This document shows positions 8,009 to 16,906 of a DNA stretch of 64,000 nucleotides, in pieces. A program made the position numbers and the translations under genes. The DNA comes from UBA1366 sp047602575 (GTDB lineage Bacteria; Bacillota; Clostridia; Oscillospirales; Ruminococcaceae). The notes under the pieces are model-generated. The model made no database searches. It was given only the letters and a program-made list of their open reading frames with translations, and was not told the origin of the DNA. Location of the stretch: positions 682,001 to 746,000 of the forward strand of contig JASGGY010000003.1 in assembly GCA_047602575.1 (NCBI GenBank), written 5' to 3'. Each line of letters begins with the position of its first letter. Positions within the stretch are counted from its first letter, which is position 1.

Positions 8009-8869
8009 TTATTGGACTGTTTCGCCGAAAACCACGCGTTCGATTCCGCACAGATCCGCGCGTGTGCCGATGTTCACAAAGCCGTTGTCTTTGAGTATCT
8101 GTGAAATCACTTCCGCCTGACCGGCACCGGCTTCAAACGCCAGCGTGCCGCCGGGGGTAAGCTTGCTCCTCCACAGCGCCGTGATCCTGCGGTAGAAATC
8201 CATCCCGTCCGCGCCGCCCGCGAGTGCCTGAACCGGTTCGTGCGCGACTTCACACTGAAGGGTTTGCAGCTCCGCATCCGTGAGATACGGCGGGTTTGAC
8301 ACAATCAGATCCGCTTCCGGAAGCCGTGCTACGAATTCCGCATCCAGTACATCACCCGCCAAAATCCGCGCGTCAGAGGAAAGCGCCCTTGCGTTGGCGG
8401 CGAGGTACTCCAGCGCTGCGGGGGAAAGCTCCGCCAGAAGCACCTGCGCACCGGGCAGTTCTTTTTCGAGCGTCAGCCCGATACAGCCCGTCCCCGCGCA
8501 AAGATCAATCACCGTGAAGCCCGCGCCGGTTTTCCCGAAAAAGCGTTCGCGCGCGAAATCAATGAGCGTTTCGGTATCCTGCCGGGGAATCAGCACCCCG
8601 CGCCCGACGGCAAAGCGCCTGCCGTAGAATTCCCATTCCCCTAAAAGATACTGCAGCGGCTCGCCGTTTATGCGCCGCAGGGTGAGGGCTTCGAGCGTCT
8701 GTGCCGCTTCCCGTGTTGTTGTTTCGTCCGAACGCTGTGCAAGCCGGCAGTCGCGTCCGGTCGCCGCTTCGTAAAGCCATCGCGCTTCGGCGGCTGCGTT
8801 TTCAATCCCGCCCGCGAAAAGCCGCTCACGCGTTTGCCGGACAAGGGCCTGTGCGGTCAGCTCCCCCAT
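8009..8869 (-). CDS. prmC: Release factor glutamine methyltransferase
   Basis: 286 residues. Methylates the Gln of the GGQ motif in peptide-chain release factors RF1 and RF2. An N-terminal helical domain is followed by the SAM-binding fold with D-L-C-A-G-T-G-C-I-G at 122-131 and the catalytic N-P-P-Y at 192-195. It overlaps the end of the upstream DUF1385 gene by 13 bp, a coupling seen in other Firmicutes where these two genes are neighbours. Confidence 0.95.
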   Translation of the reverse strand: MGELTAQALVRQTRERLFAGGIENAAAEARWLYEAATGRDCRLAQRSDETTTREAAQTLEALTLRRINGEPLQYLLGEWEFYGRRFAVGRGVLIPRQDTETLIDFARERFFGKTGAGFTVIDLCAGTGCIGLTLEKELPGAQVLLAELSPAALEYLAANARALSSDARILAGDVLDAEFVARLPEADLIVSNPPYLTDAELQTLQCEVAHEPVQALAGGADGMDFYRRITALWRSKLTPGGTLAFEAGAGQAEVISQILKDNGFVNIGTRADLCGIERVVFGETVQ

Positions 8870-9837
8870 ACGTCCTCGGTTTTGTCCGCGGGAATACAGG
8901 GTGTGAGGGCGGCGATTGCCACCTCAATCTGGCGCTCGTCCGGTTCACGAGTGGTCAGGCGCTGAATCCACAGCCCGGGCGCTGAAATCACGCGTGTGAA
9001 CGCATTGTCGTGCCGTCCGGCGATGCGGATGATTTCATACGCGATGCCCACCACAACCGGCAGCAGTGCGAGCTTGCACCCCACGCGCAGCGGCAGGTTG
9101 TCCCACGGCAGCCGGAGCGCGGAGAACACGATGATGCTGATGAACAACACGATGAACAGAAAGCTTGTGCCGCAGCGCGGGTGAAAGCGCGTGAATTTCT
9201 TCACGTTTGCCGGTGTGAGGGCTTCCCCGTGTTCGTAGCAGGCGATGGTTTTATGCTCCGCGCCGTGGTATTCATAGGTCCGGCGCAGATCCTTCATCTT
9301 GGTTGTCAGCCAGAGATAGCCAACGAAAATGGTGATTTTCAAAACACCCTCGAGAATGGTTTTTGCGAGCGGCGAAAGCGCAACCAGCTTCCCAAGCCCC
9401 GTTGAGAGCAGCGCCGGCAGATACATAAACAGCACCAGCGCCATGCCGACCCCCAGTACGACGGACACAACGCTAATGATTTTCATCAACTTATCCCCCG
9501 CGACGCGGTCAAGCCACTGCTCGAATTTGGTTTCCGATTCCTCCTCCGCAAGCCCCTCCATGGATTTATCCGCGGACTTCATCAGGCATTTATAGCCCTC
9601 CGCCATGGAAATCACAAAGTTAAAAATCCCGCGCAAAAACGGCGCTTTGCGAAACCACGGAACATTTTTTCCGTTTTTCACGCCCCAGGTTTCGATGTCG
9701 ATTGTTCCGTCGTTTAACCGGCAAGCCATCGCCGCGGTGTCCGTGCCGCGCATCATCACGCCCTCGATGAGCGCCTGACCGCCGATTTTTGACCGGATGC
9801 AGGCGGCATCCTGCGCGGGGTTGGTTTTATCTTTCAT
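8857..9837 (-). CDS. DUF1385 (YqhQ-type) membrane protein
   Basis: 326 residues. The opening I-G-G-Q-A-L-I-E-G-V-M-M-R-G is the hallmark of the DUF1385/YqhQ family. Three or more hydrophobic segments lie between about 125 and 290, with the conserved Y-H-G-A-E-H-K-T-I-A-C-Y-E and H-P-R-C-G-T-S-F between them. Biochemical function is not established. Overlaps prmC at its 3' end and the histidine kinase gene at its 5' end by 11 bp, so it is in the same operon as both. Confidence 0.9.
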   Translation of the reverse strand: MKDKTNPAQDAACIRSKIGGQALIEGVMMRGTDTAAMACRLNDGTIDIETWGVKNGKNVPWFRKAPFLRGIFNFVISMAEGYKCLMKSADKSMEGLAEEESETKFEQWLDRVAGDKLMKIISVVSVVLGVGMALVLFMYLPALLSTGLGKLVALSPLAKTILEGVLKITIFVGYLWLTTKMKDLRRTYEYHGAEHKTIACYEHGEALTPANVKKFTRFHPRCGTSFLFIVLFISIIVFSALRLPWDNLPLRVGCKLALLPVVVGIAYEIIRIAGRHDNAFTRVISAPGLWIQRLTTREPDERQIEVAIAALTPCIPADKTEDVWGS

Positions 9838-11344
9838 CCGTTTCCGTCCTTTCGGGTTCTGTGGTAATCAGCTCTACGTTGATTTTATTCTGCTTGTCGG
9901 GCTTATCCGTCTTGTTGGCGGGCTTGATAAAGGGCAGGGTGATCATCACCGTCGTGCCCACGCCCTGGCGGGAATCGATGGTGAGCGTGCCGCCGTGGCG
10001 CTGAATGATTTCGTCCGCCACCGCAAGCCCGATGCCCGAGCCGCGCCGGGTGTGGTTGGCTTTAAAAAATTTCGTCTTGACCTTTGGCAGATCCTCCTCG
10101 GAAATGCCCATGCCGGTGTCGGAAATCGCGATGCAGATGTCGTTTCCGTCCTCGTATGCTTCGGCGGAAACCACACCGCCGGCGTTGGAATACTTGATTG
10201 CGTTGTCCACAATGTTGATAAAAACCTGCTTTAAGCGGTTGCGGTCGCCCATGACAAAGGGCAGCAGCTCCGGCTCGTAATAATTCAGTGTAATGCCCAA
10301 GGATCGGGCGCGCTCCTGATACATGATGACGGTTTCACCCAGCTCGGCGAGGATGTCGATGGTGTCCATGGAAAGCGTCAGCCTGCCCCCCTGAATGCGG
10401 GAAAAGTCCAGCAGCTCCTCCACCATCTGGGAAAGGCGCTCGGCTTCGTTGGTAATCACGCGCATTCCCTTCTGAAAGGTTTCCTTGTCGTCGATGGCGG
10501 TGAGGGTTTCGCTCCAGCCCTTGATTGCCGTCAGCGGCGTGCGCAGCTCGTGCGATACGGAGGAAATGAAGTCGTTCTTTACCTTTTCCGCGTCAGAAAG
10601 CTCGTTTGCCATATAGTTGATGCTGTCACAGAGCTGCCCCAACTCGTCGTCGGAGATTTTCTCGATACGCTGGGAAAAATCCCCCGTCGCAAAGCGCCTG
10701 CTGACCGCGGCGATGTCGCGCATCGGGCGGACGATGGACTTGATGAAATACAGCCCCGAAAACACCATCAGCAGGATAATCGCAGCCACCACGCCCGTGA
10801 GCAGCGCCGCGGCAATCAGCACCTGGCTGTCGATGCCCTCGAGCGACACCATCATCCGCAGCGCCGCGTATTCGCTTCCCGAGGAGGGCAGCATCACCGT
10901 GCGTGCCATAACCTTTTCGCCGGTGGAAAGGGTGTAGGTTCCCGATGCGGTACCGTCGGCGGACTGCTTGGCGTTGGTGAAATCATCCGGCGGCAGTGCC
11001 TGTTCGGGGGAGAACCCCGACGAGGTGATGGTCACGGAGCCATCGAGATCCAGCGCCATCAGCTCCGCCTTGTCCTTCTCGTCATAATTTTCCACGATCG
11101 AGCGGATTTCGGCGGCGTAATTGACGTCGGCGCTGTTGGCGTATTTGGTCACAGCGCCCGAGAGGATGTTCATCTGGCTTGCCAGATACTGCTCGGCGGA
11201 GCTGTAGTAATAGTTGCGGATTGCCGCGATCAGCGACAGTTCAATGAGAATGAGTATAAAAATCACAACACCCAAGCTGTTGACCAGCCAGTGCGTGGTG
11301 ATGCTTTTTTTATAGAAGCTTTGCTTTTTCCCTCGCTTTGACAA
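9827..11344 (-). CDS. Membrane sensor histidine kinase (HAMP, PhoR/WalK type)
   Basis: 505 residues. TM1 about 20-42, an extracellular sensing region of about 130 residues, TM2 about 174-202, HAMP linker, then HisKA with the phospho-accepting H265 in S-V-S-H-E-L-R-T-P and an HATPase_c domain (N-box N-I-V-D-N-A-I-K-Y, G-boxes D-T-G-M-G-I and G-S-G-I-G-L-A-V). A Lys/Glu/Asp-rich tail follows. Its response-regulator partner is encoded 18 bp upstream. The signal is unknown; the lipoprotein at 12079-13401, first in the operon, is a candidate accessory sensor. Confidence 0.93.
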   Translation of the reverse strand: MSKRGKKQSFYKKSITTHWLVNSLGVVIFILILIELSLIAAIRNYYYSSAEQYLASQMNILSGAVTKYANSADVNYAAEIRSIVENYDEKDKAELMALDLDGSVTITSSGFSPEQALPPDDFTNAKQSADGTASGTYTLSTGEKVMARTVMLPSSGSEYAALRMMVSLEGIDSQVLIAAALLTGVVAAIILLMVFSGLYFIKSIVRPMRDIAAVSRRFATGDFSQRIEKISDDELGQLCDSINYMANELSDAEKVKNDFISSVSHELRTPLTAIKGWSETLTAIDDKETFQKGMRVITNEAERLSQMVEELLDFSRIQGGRLTLSMDTIDILAELGETVIMYQERARSLGITLNYYEPELLPFVMGDRNRLKQVFINIVDNAIKYSNAGGVVSAEAYEDGNDICIAISDTGMGISEEDLPKVKTKFFKANHTRRGSGIGLAVADEIIQRHGGTLTIDSRQGVGTTVMITLPFIKPANKTDKPDKQNKINVELITTEPERTETDER

Positions 11345-11362
11345 TGCCCCATCTCCCCGCGC

Positions 11363-12061
11363 CTAATTCATACTCCATTTATAGCCGTAGCCCCAGATGG
11401 TGAGTATGTAATGCGGGTTTGACGGCTCGTCCTCGATTTTCATCCGGATGCGCCGGATGTTCACGTCCACGATTTTATCATCGCCGTAATAGCTTTCCCC
11501 CCAGATGTGCCGCAGCAGGCTTGTCCGGTCGAGCGCGGTGTTCTGGTTCTTGAGGAAATACTCCATGATCTGGTATTCAACCTGTGTCAGTTCGATCTGC
11601 ACGCCGTTTTTAAACACCGTACGGCTTTTTAAGTTGAGCGTAAACGGTCCGGAGGTCAGTGCGGTTGACACCTCCGGCTTGGTCTGCACCATCGTCACCC
11701 GCCGGCAGATTGCGTCCACGCGGGCGATCAGCTCGGAGATGGAAAACGGCTTTGTGATATAATCGTCCGCGCCGATCATCAGGCTTGACACCTTGTCCAT
11801 TTCCTGGCTTTTTGCGGAAAGCATGATGATGCCGATGGTTTTGTTGCGCTCGCGGATGCGCTTGCACACGGCAAAGCCGTCGATGCCGGGCATCATGATG
11901 TCTAAAAGCGCCACGTCAAAATTCCCGCCCGCTTCGTCAAACACGCGCAGGGCTTCCTCGCCGCAGTTGACGTCCACGACCTCATAGCCGCTGCGGATTA
12001 AGTTGAGTACCACAAATTCGCGGATGGAATCCTCATCCTCACATACCAATACACGACGCAT
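11363..12061 (-). CDS. OmpR/PhoB-family response regulator
   Basis: 232 residues. Receiver domain with the acidic pocket E8-D9-E10, phosphorylation site D54 (A-L-L-D-I-M-M-P-G) and the conserved Lys in I-T-K-P-F, followed by a winged-helix DNA-binding domain (about 130-230; V-D-V-N-I-R-R-I-R-M-K-I-E). Partner of the kinase encoded directly downstream. ATG at 12061 is preceded by AGGAGGAA. Confidence 0.94.
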   Translation of the reverse strand: MRRVLVCEDEDSIREFVVLNLIRSGYEVVDVNCGEEALRVFDEAGGNFDVALLDIMMPGIDGFAVCKRIRERNKTIGIIMLSAKSQEMDKVSSLMIGADDYITKPFSISELIARVDAICRRVTMVQTKPEVSTALTSGPFTLNLKSRTVFKNGVQIELTQVEYQIMEYFLKNQNTALDRTSLLRHIWGESYYGDDKIVDVNIRRIRMKIEDEPSNPHYILTIWGYGYKWSMN

Positions 12062-12078
12062 AGCTGTTCCTCCTGTTA

Positions 12079-13401
12079 TTACAGAACGTAGAAATTATTT
12101 TTCACCTCGTCGAGCGTCAGCACAAGGCTGTCCAGCTGGGCGGAGGCGGATTTGACCAGATAAACAAGCTGCCCCTTGGTGGTGATTTCCTGATAACCGT
12201 CATAGAGATAATCCGCGCACTCGCTCTTTGCGCAAACAGTCACGCGCATCAGCTCGGTCATGTTGTCGGAGATTTTCCCCTCGTATTTCCAGAAAACAAT
12301 CTCGCCGGTCTTGGAATCGCGCGTCACGGTGACCAAGCTTTTCCACCGGCTCGGGAACATCATCGCCCATCCGTCACTCAGCGAATAATACCCTGTATAT
12401 TTTTTCTCAAGCCGATAAAAATCCTCGTAAGCGTACCACGATGTTTCATAGAGCCGGTCGTCCTTTTCATAGTCCTCATACCCGCGCATGATGCTGGTCA
12501 CGGGGATTTCCACCGCGCCGTCGCCGTCGATGTCCGCGCTGTAATAGCCCGATTCGCGGTAGGTCTGGGGCAGGAGAATGTCCGGCAGCTGTGCCATGGG
12601 ATTTTGCAGGCTGCTGTATTTATAATATAGAATCTCGGTGCGCAGCTGACCGTCGGCGGTGAGCGAATCGATGAAAAGTCCGCGCTGTGTGGCGGTCACC
12701 CTGCCTTTGACGGCGTTGGTGTAAGCCGATGAGCCGGCAGCCATCTGAACCGGATTTTTCTTGACAATCGCCCCGTCCTCAAGCTGGAGCATGAACGCCT
12801 GCGAAACCGATTCCGCCTGATCCTGCTGGATGACGATGATTTCGTTGTAACGGTCGTTGTTGATGTCCATGGTGTCCAGAACGGAGTAATTCTCCTCGCC
12901 GATGCGCGTGAGCTGCTTGTCGGCGTAATTGTAAACCTCCAGCGTTTTTTCCTCGATGTTCATGGTTTTATAGCCCACGATCACGCTCGGATACGCGTTG
13001 CCGCCCAAGCGGGAAATGATCACACGGTCGATGTCCGTGCCGGCACCCGCCGCTTCGTAAACGCTTTCCCACGCGCCGTCCTTGCCGGTTTTGTCGAGGA
13101 TGTTCATCCGGATGCCCTCGTCGCCCGAGCCGATGTTGGTGTATTCAAAAAAGACAATCGCTTCGTCGCCCGGCTCGTCGTCGAGATTCGCAATGACATA
13201 CGCGGAGCGGTTGTCGCCGTTTTGCGGATACTTCAGGGTGATGCTGCGCCCCGTGCGGTCAAGGAGCGCTTCGTGAATCTTCGACTGCTCCTCGCTCAGC
13301 TTCGGTGCGGACAGCAATCCCTCCGGAGAAATGTTCCCCGGCGAACAGCCGGTCAGGAGCAGCATTCCAGCCGCCGTCAGCATCGCCGCAAGCCGCTTCA
13401 T
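12079..13401 (-). CDS. Lipoprotein with VCBS/FG-GAP-like repeats, operon leader of the two-component system
   Basis: 440 residues. Type II signal peptide with lipobox L-T-G-C (C19). The mature part has at least three Asp-rich calcium-loop-like motifs spaced as in FG-GAP/VCBS repeats: near 72-80 (N-L-D-D-E-P-G-D-E), 179-187 (D-I-N-N-D-R-Y-N-E) and 290-298 (D-I-D-G-D-G-A-V-E), suggesting a beta-propeller. No enzyme signature is seen. Stop is 17 bp before the response regulator start. Its position at the head of a two-component operon suggests a role in sensing or modulating the kinase, which is inference. Confidence 0.8.
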   Translation of the reverse strand: MKRLAAMLTAAGMLLLTGCSPGNISPEGLLSAPKLSEEQSKIHEALLDRTGRSITLKYPQNGDNRSAYVIANLDDEPGDEAIVFFEYTNIGSGDEGIRMNILDKTGKDGAWESVYEAAGAGTDIDRVIISRLGGNAYPSVIVGYKTMNIEEKTLEVYNYADKQLTRIGEENYSVLDTMDINNDRYNEIIVIQQDQAESVSQAFMLQLEDGAIVKKNPVQMAAGSSAYTNAVKGRVTATQRGLFIDSLTADGQLRTEILYYKYSSLQNPMAQLPDILLPQTYRESGYYSADIDGDGAVEIPVTSIMRGYEDYEKDDRLYETSWYAYEDFYRLEKKYTGYYSLSDGWAMMFPSRWKSLVTVTRDSKTGEIVFWKYEGKISDNMTELMRVTVCAKSECADYLYDGYQEITTKGQLVYLVKSASAQLDSLVLTLDEVKNNFYVL

Positions 13402-13478
13402 TCCCCCGCCCCCTTTTTTACGAAATCGCCGCCGCCGTCCCCGCGACGCCGGTCACAAGGATTCTATGGTAGCAAGAA

Positions 13479-13505
13479 AAACCGGAGTTATGCACACTCC
13501 GGTTT
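13479..13505 (-). terminator. Terminator after citrate synthase
   Basis: Minus-strand hairpin with arms AAACCGGAGT and ACTCCGGTTT, 7-nt loop, followed by TTCTTG. A TATAAT (13507-13512) sits just before the hairpin and could be the -10 of the promoter for the lipoprotein/two-component operon, but no convincing -35 is present. Confidence 0.7.
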
Positions 13506-13555
13506 TATTATAGCATATTTTTTTTCTTAATGAAAGTGTTTTTTAAAGTTTTTCT

Positions 13556-14902
13556 TTAACCGCGCGCGTCGAGCGGGGTGTATGCCTTGTCAGGCAGCAC
13601 GCACTTGTATGCCGGACGCATGATGCGCTTGCCGGTGACGATTTCCTCAAAGCGGTGGGCGCACCAGCCCGCCATGCGCGACACCGCAAACAGCGGCGTG
13701 AACAGATCGTCCGGGATTCCCAGCATCCGGTACACAAGTCCGGAATACATATCCACATTCGCACACACGCGCTTGCTGTCGCCCTTGTGCTTTGCAAACA
13801 GCTCCGGCGTCAGGCGCTCAACCTTTTCGAGCAGAGCAAATTCTTCCTCAAAATTCGTTCCCGCCGCAAGGTTCTTCGCGCTGTCTTTTAAGATGATGGC
13901 GCGCGGGTCGCTCATGGTATAAACCGCGTGACCCATGCCGTAAACAAGCCCCGAACCGTCGTTGGCTTCCTTACTGAGAATTTTCACCAGATAATCGGCA
14001 ACCTCACCCTCGTTGTTCCAGTTGCAGACGTGGGCTTTGATGTCGTCGAGCATTTCGATGACCTTGATGTTCGCACCCCCGTGCTTGGGACCCTTCAGCG
14101 AGCCGATCGCCGCGGAATACGCGGAATACGGATCCGTTCCCGACGAGGTCAGCACGCGGCAGGCAAAGGTGGAGTTGTTTCCGCCGCCATGCTCGGCGTG
14201 CAGCATGAGCATGATGTCGAGCAGCTTTGCTTCCGCATCGGTATAAACGCGATCATGCCGGATAGTCGATAAAATCGACTCTGCCGTGGAAAGCCCGGGC
14301 TTGACCGGATGCATATACATACTTTCACCGTGGTAATAGCGTTTTTTCACCTGATACGCGTCCACCATGATGGTGGGCAGCTTGGCGATGATCGACACCG
14401 CCGTCGCCATTTCGTGGCCGGCGGAGGTATCCTCGGGGCTGTCGTCGTAGGAATACAGCGCCAGCACGCTGCGTGCAAGCTTGTTCATGATGTTTTTCGA
14501 CGGCGCTTTGAGGATCATATCCTCAAAAAACGACGCGGGCAGCTCGCGGTTTTCCGCCAGAATCGCTTCCAGCTCGGCAAGCTGGGGCTTTGTCGGCAGG
14601 TCGCCCATCAGAAGCAGATACACAATCTCCTCGTAGCCGAAGCGGTTCTCCGCCGCCACGCTCGCCACGAGATCCTTGATGTTATACCCTCTGTAAATCA
14701 ATTCGCCGGGAATCGCCTTTTTTTCGCCCTCGTCCACGATATAGCCGTGCACGTTACAGATATTGGTAACTCCCGCCATCACGCCTGTGCCGTCGGCGTT
14801 GCGCAGCCCGCGCTTGACGTTGTAGCGGTCAAAATAGGCGGGGTCGATGTTGTTGTTGTCGATGAACTGGCGGTTGAGGATTTCGCGGGCGGATAAGGTC
14901 AT
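13556..14902 (-). CDS. gltA: Citrate synthase (citrate/2-methylcitrate synthase family)
   Basis: 448 residues. Condenses acetyl-CoA with oxaloacetate. Conserved blocks: H-A-E-H-G-G-G-N-N-S-T-F (substrate His), G-P-K-H-G-G-A-N, G-M-G-H-A-V-Y-T-x-x-D-P-R (catalytic His and CoA/citrate-binding Arg), and the N-V-D-M-Y-S-G segment with the catalytic Asp. The N-terminal extension and short helical domain resemble the Clostridia subgroup. In such fermenters it feeds the oxidative branch towards glutamate. Monocistronic: own promoter at 14981-15009 and terminator at 13479-13505. Confidence 0.95.
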   Translation of the reverse strand: MTLSAREILNRQFIDNNNIDPAYFDRYNVKRGLRNADGTGVMAGVTNICNVHGYIVDEGEKKAIPGELIYRGYNIKDLVASVAAENRFGYEEIVYLLLMGDLPTKPQLAELEAILAENRELPASFFEDMILKAPSKNIMNKLARSVLALYSYDDSPEDTSAGHEMATAVSIIAKLPTIMVDAYQVKKRYYHGESMYMHPVKPGLSTAESILSTIRHDRVYTDAEAKLLDIMLMLHAEHGGGNNSTFACRVLTSSGTDPYSAYSAAIGSLKGPKHGGANIKVIEMLDDIKAHVCNWNNEGEVADYLVKILSKEANDGSGLVYGMGHAVYTMSDPRAIILKDSAKNLAAGTNFEEEFALLEKVERLTPELFAKHKGDSKRVCANVDMYSGLVYRMLGIPDDLFTPLFAVSRMAGWCAHRFEEIVTGKRIMRPAYKCVLPDKAYTPLDARG

Positions 14903-14980
14903 GGCGCATACTTCCCTTCGCTTCTTGATTTTCTATGTAAACTTTCCGATGTAAATTTTCCGAAAAAGCCGCATACGTTT

Positions 14981-15009
14981 ATTTTACACCATCCCGCTGC
15001 GAAAGTCAA
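14981..15009 (-). promoter_or_regulatory. Promoter of citrate synthase
   Basis: TTGACT (15004-15009) and TAAAAT (14981-14986) on the minus strand with a 17-bp spacer. It lies in the 353-bp divergent gap between gltA and the rubredoxin gene; apart from the two promoters I see nothing else there. Confidence 0.65.
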
Positions 15010-15186
15010 GAGGTCATCCGCGCAAAATAACGGCAAATTTGCAGGAATGCTTTGCTCATATTTCACAAATCGCGGGAGAAAATGCACTTTCGCTGGCAGA
15101 AACGCCCTAACACCGCGGATTTTAAAGAAGCATCTTGCAGGACAGCGAAAAACTTTATGCAAACGGAAAAGTTTCTCAAACTATAC

Positions 15187-15215
15187 TTGACAAGTAGGAA
15201 TAGCCGTGCTATAAT
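15187..15215 (+). promoter_or_regulatory. Promoter of the rubredoxin gene
   Basis: Perfect TTGACA (15187-15192) and TATAAT (15210-15215) separated by 17 bp, the strongest consensus match in the window, suggesting high expression. Confidence 0.85.
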
Positions 15216-15255
15216 AGGAAAAACCGAAATTTTAAAGCAGAAAGGATGGAGTTTT

Positions 15256-15411
15256 ATGGAAAAGTACGAGTGCGTGTGCGGCTGGGTTTATGACGAGGCA
15301 GTCGGCGATCCCGACGGCGGAATTGCGCCCGGCACAAAGTTCGAGGACATTCCGGATGACTGGGTTTGTCCCATGTGCGGCGCGACAAAAGACGCGTTCA
15401 CGAAGCTTTAA
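15256..15411 (+). CDS. Rubredoxin with a CxC first knuckle
   Basis: 51 residues from the ATG at 15256 (AAAGGATGG upstream). Small iron-sulphur-free electron carrier holding one Fe with four Cys: C6, C8, C38 and C41. The second knuckle C-P-M-C-G and the P-D-D-W-V stretch are typical; the first knuckle has one residue between the cysteines (C-V-C-G) instead of the usual two. Gene order suggests it donates electrons to the flavodiiron protein encoded next, although a strong terminator separates them. Confidence 0.93.
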   Translation: MEKYECVCGWVYDEAVGDPDGGIAPGTKFEDIPDDWVCPMCGATKDAFTKL

Positions 15412-15420
15412 CCAACAGCG

Positions 15421-15462
15421 GCATGGGCGGCGCACAAGGACGTGCCGCCCATGCTCTTTTTT
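15421..15462 (+). terminator. Terminator after rubredoxin
   Basis: Perfect 11-bp stem with arms GCATGGGCGGC and GCCGCCCATGC, then TCTTTTTT. Strong intrinsic terminator 9 bp after the stop codon. Confidence 0.9.
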
Positions 15463-15525
15463 AAAAAAGCACGCGATGTTTCATGCCCGCGCGCTTTGAA
15501 ACCAATCTGAAAGGAATCTGCCACC

Positions 15526-16710
15526 ATGAAAAAGCTCAAAGACAACCTTTATTACATCGGGGCGCTCAACCCGAACCTGCGCGTGTTCGACATCATCATG
15601 AAAACCGAATTCGGTACGTCTTACAATGCATATCTCATCAAGGGCGAAAAAACCGCACTGGTGGAAACCTGTCACCATCGTTTCTGGGACATTTACCGCG
15701 AGAGCATCGAGGAAATCACGGCACTGGCAGGCATTGACTATATCATTTTCAACCACACCGAGCCGGATCACAGCGGTGTGCTTGAAAAGCTTCTGGACAT
15801 CAACCCCAACATTGAAATCATCGGCACGACTGCGGCGATCAAAAACCTCACCAACATCGCCAACCGCCCGTTTACCTCCCGCGCGGTCAAGGACGGCGAC
15901 ACGCTCGACCTCGGCAACGGCATCGAGCTGCGCTTTATCACCGCGCCGAATCTCCACTGGCCGGACACGATGTTCACCTACTGGGCGGCGGCGAAAACGG
16001 TGTTCACCTGCGATTTTCTGGGCGCGCATTACTGCGAGCCGGCGATTACCGACGACTATATCTCTTATCCCGCGGCATACGCGTCCTCGTTTAAAAACTA
16101 CTACGACGCGATCATGAGCCCGTTCAAGAAATTCGTTCTCAACGGATTGGACAAGCTGGAGAAACTCGATTTCGACATGGTTTGCACCAGCCACGGACCG
16201 GTGCTTAAGCATGAATTCCGGAAAAACATGGATCTGTACCGCGCATGGTCACAGACCGGCACGATTCCCGGCACAGTGAGCGTGTTTTACGTGTCAGCTT
16301 ATGGCTTCACGCGCAAGCTTGCCGAAGCGTTCACGGCGGGGCTGGCGGAGGCGGGCGTCAAGGCGGAATGCTTTGATGTGATTGAGCATCCCCTTTCCTT
16401 GATTGCAGAAAAAATCGAAGCGAGCGCGGGCTACGCGTTCGGCTCGCCGACCATCAACCGCGACGCGGTGCGCCCGATCTGGGATGTGCTGTCAATGATC
16501 GACCCGATTTCCAACAAGGGCAAGCCCGCGTTCATTTTCGGCTCATACGGCTGGAGCGGAGAGGGCTGCGCGAACCTTGCCGCCCGCGTACAGGGCATCG
16601 GGCTGAAGCTGTTCGCCGACCCCGTCCGTGTGGTGTTCAACCCCACCGACGACGACCTTTCCGCGATGAAAGCACAGGGCAAGGCGTTCGGCGAGAGTCT
16701 TTCAAAGTAA
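15526..16710 (+). CDS. fprA: Flavodiiron protein (A-type flavoprotein, O2/NO reductase)
   Basis: 394 residues. Reduces O2 to water and/or NO to N2O, protecting anaerobes. The N-terminal metallo-beta-lactamase-like domain has the diiron ligands H77, E79, D81 (with the following H82), H144, D163 and H223; the C-terminal flavodoxin-like domain (from about 250, start V-S-V-F-Y-V-S-A-Y-G-F-T) binds FMN. It follows the rubredoxin gene, its usual electron donor. No clear separate promoter was found between the rubredoxin terminator and this gene, so it may depend on read-through. Confidence 0.95.
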   Translation: MKKLKDNLYYIGALNPNLRVFDIIMKTEFGTSYNAYLIKGEKTALVETCHHRFWDIYRESIEEITALAGIDYIIFNHTEPDHSGVLEKLLDINPNIEIIGTTAAIKNLTNIANRPFTSRAVKDGDTLDLGNGIELRFITAPNLHWPDTMFTYWAAAKTVFTCDFLGAHYCEPAITDDYISYPAAYASSFKNYYDAIMSPFKKFVLNGLDKLEKLDFDMVCTSHGPVLKHEFRKNMDLYRAWSQTGTIPGTVSVFYVSAYGFTRKLAEAFTAGLAEAGVKAECFDVIEHPLSLIAEKIEASAGYAFGSPTINRDAVRPIWDVLSMIDPISNKGKPAFIFGSYGWSGEGCANLAARVQGIGLKLFADPVRVVFNPTDDDLSAMKAQGKAFGESLSK

Positions 16711-16726
16711 TAGCAAAACAAAATAA

Positions 16727-16772
16727 ACGGCGCTTCTCCGATGTGTTCAACAAAGGGGGAAGCGCCGTGTTG
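16727..16772 (+). terminator. Terminator after the flavodiiron gene
   Basis: Arms ACGGCGCTTC and GAAGCGCCGT around a 22-nt loop, followed by GTTGTTTG. The long loop and weak T-run lower confidence. Confidence 0.6.
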
Positions 16773-16851
16773 TTTGTGCAGCAAAACACAAGCATTGTTT
16801 TATGCATTTACGCAAAGCGGGTCATTATTTTATGAAACTCAAAATTTACTC

Positions 16852-16880
16852 TTGACTTTAACATTATTAAGTGCTATATT
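16852..16880 (+). promoter_or_regulatory. Promoter of the DUF2089-like gene pair
   Basis: TTGACT (16852-16857) and TATATT (16875-16880), 17-bp spacer; start codon follows 26 bp after the -10. Confidence 0.75.
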
Positions 16881-16906
16881 GAATATATTGAAAGCGAGGT
16901 GCTGAA

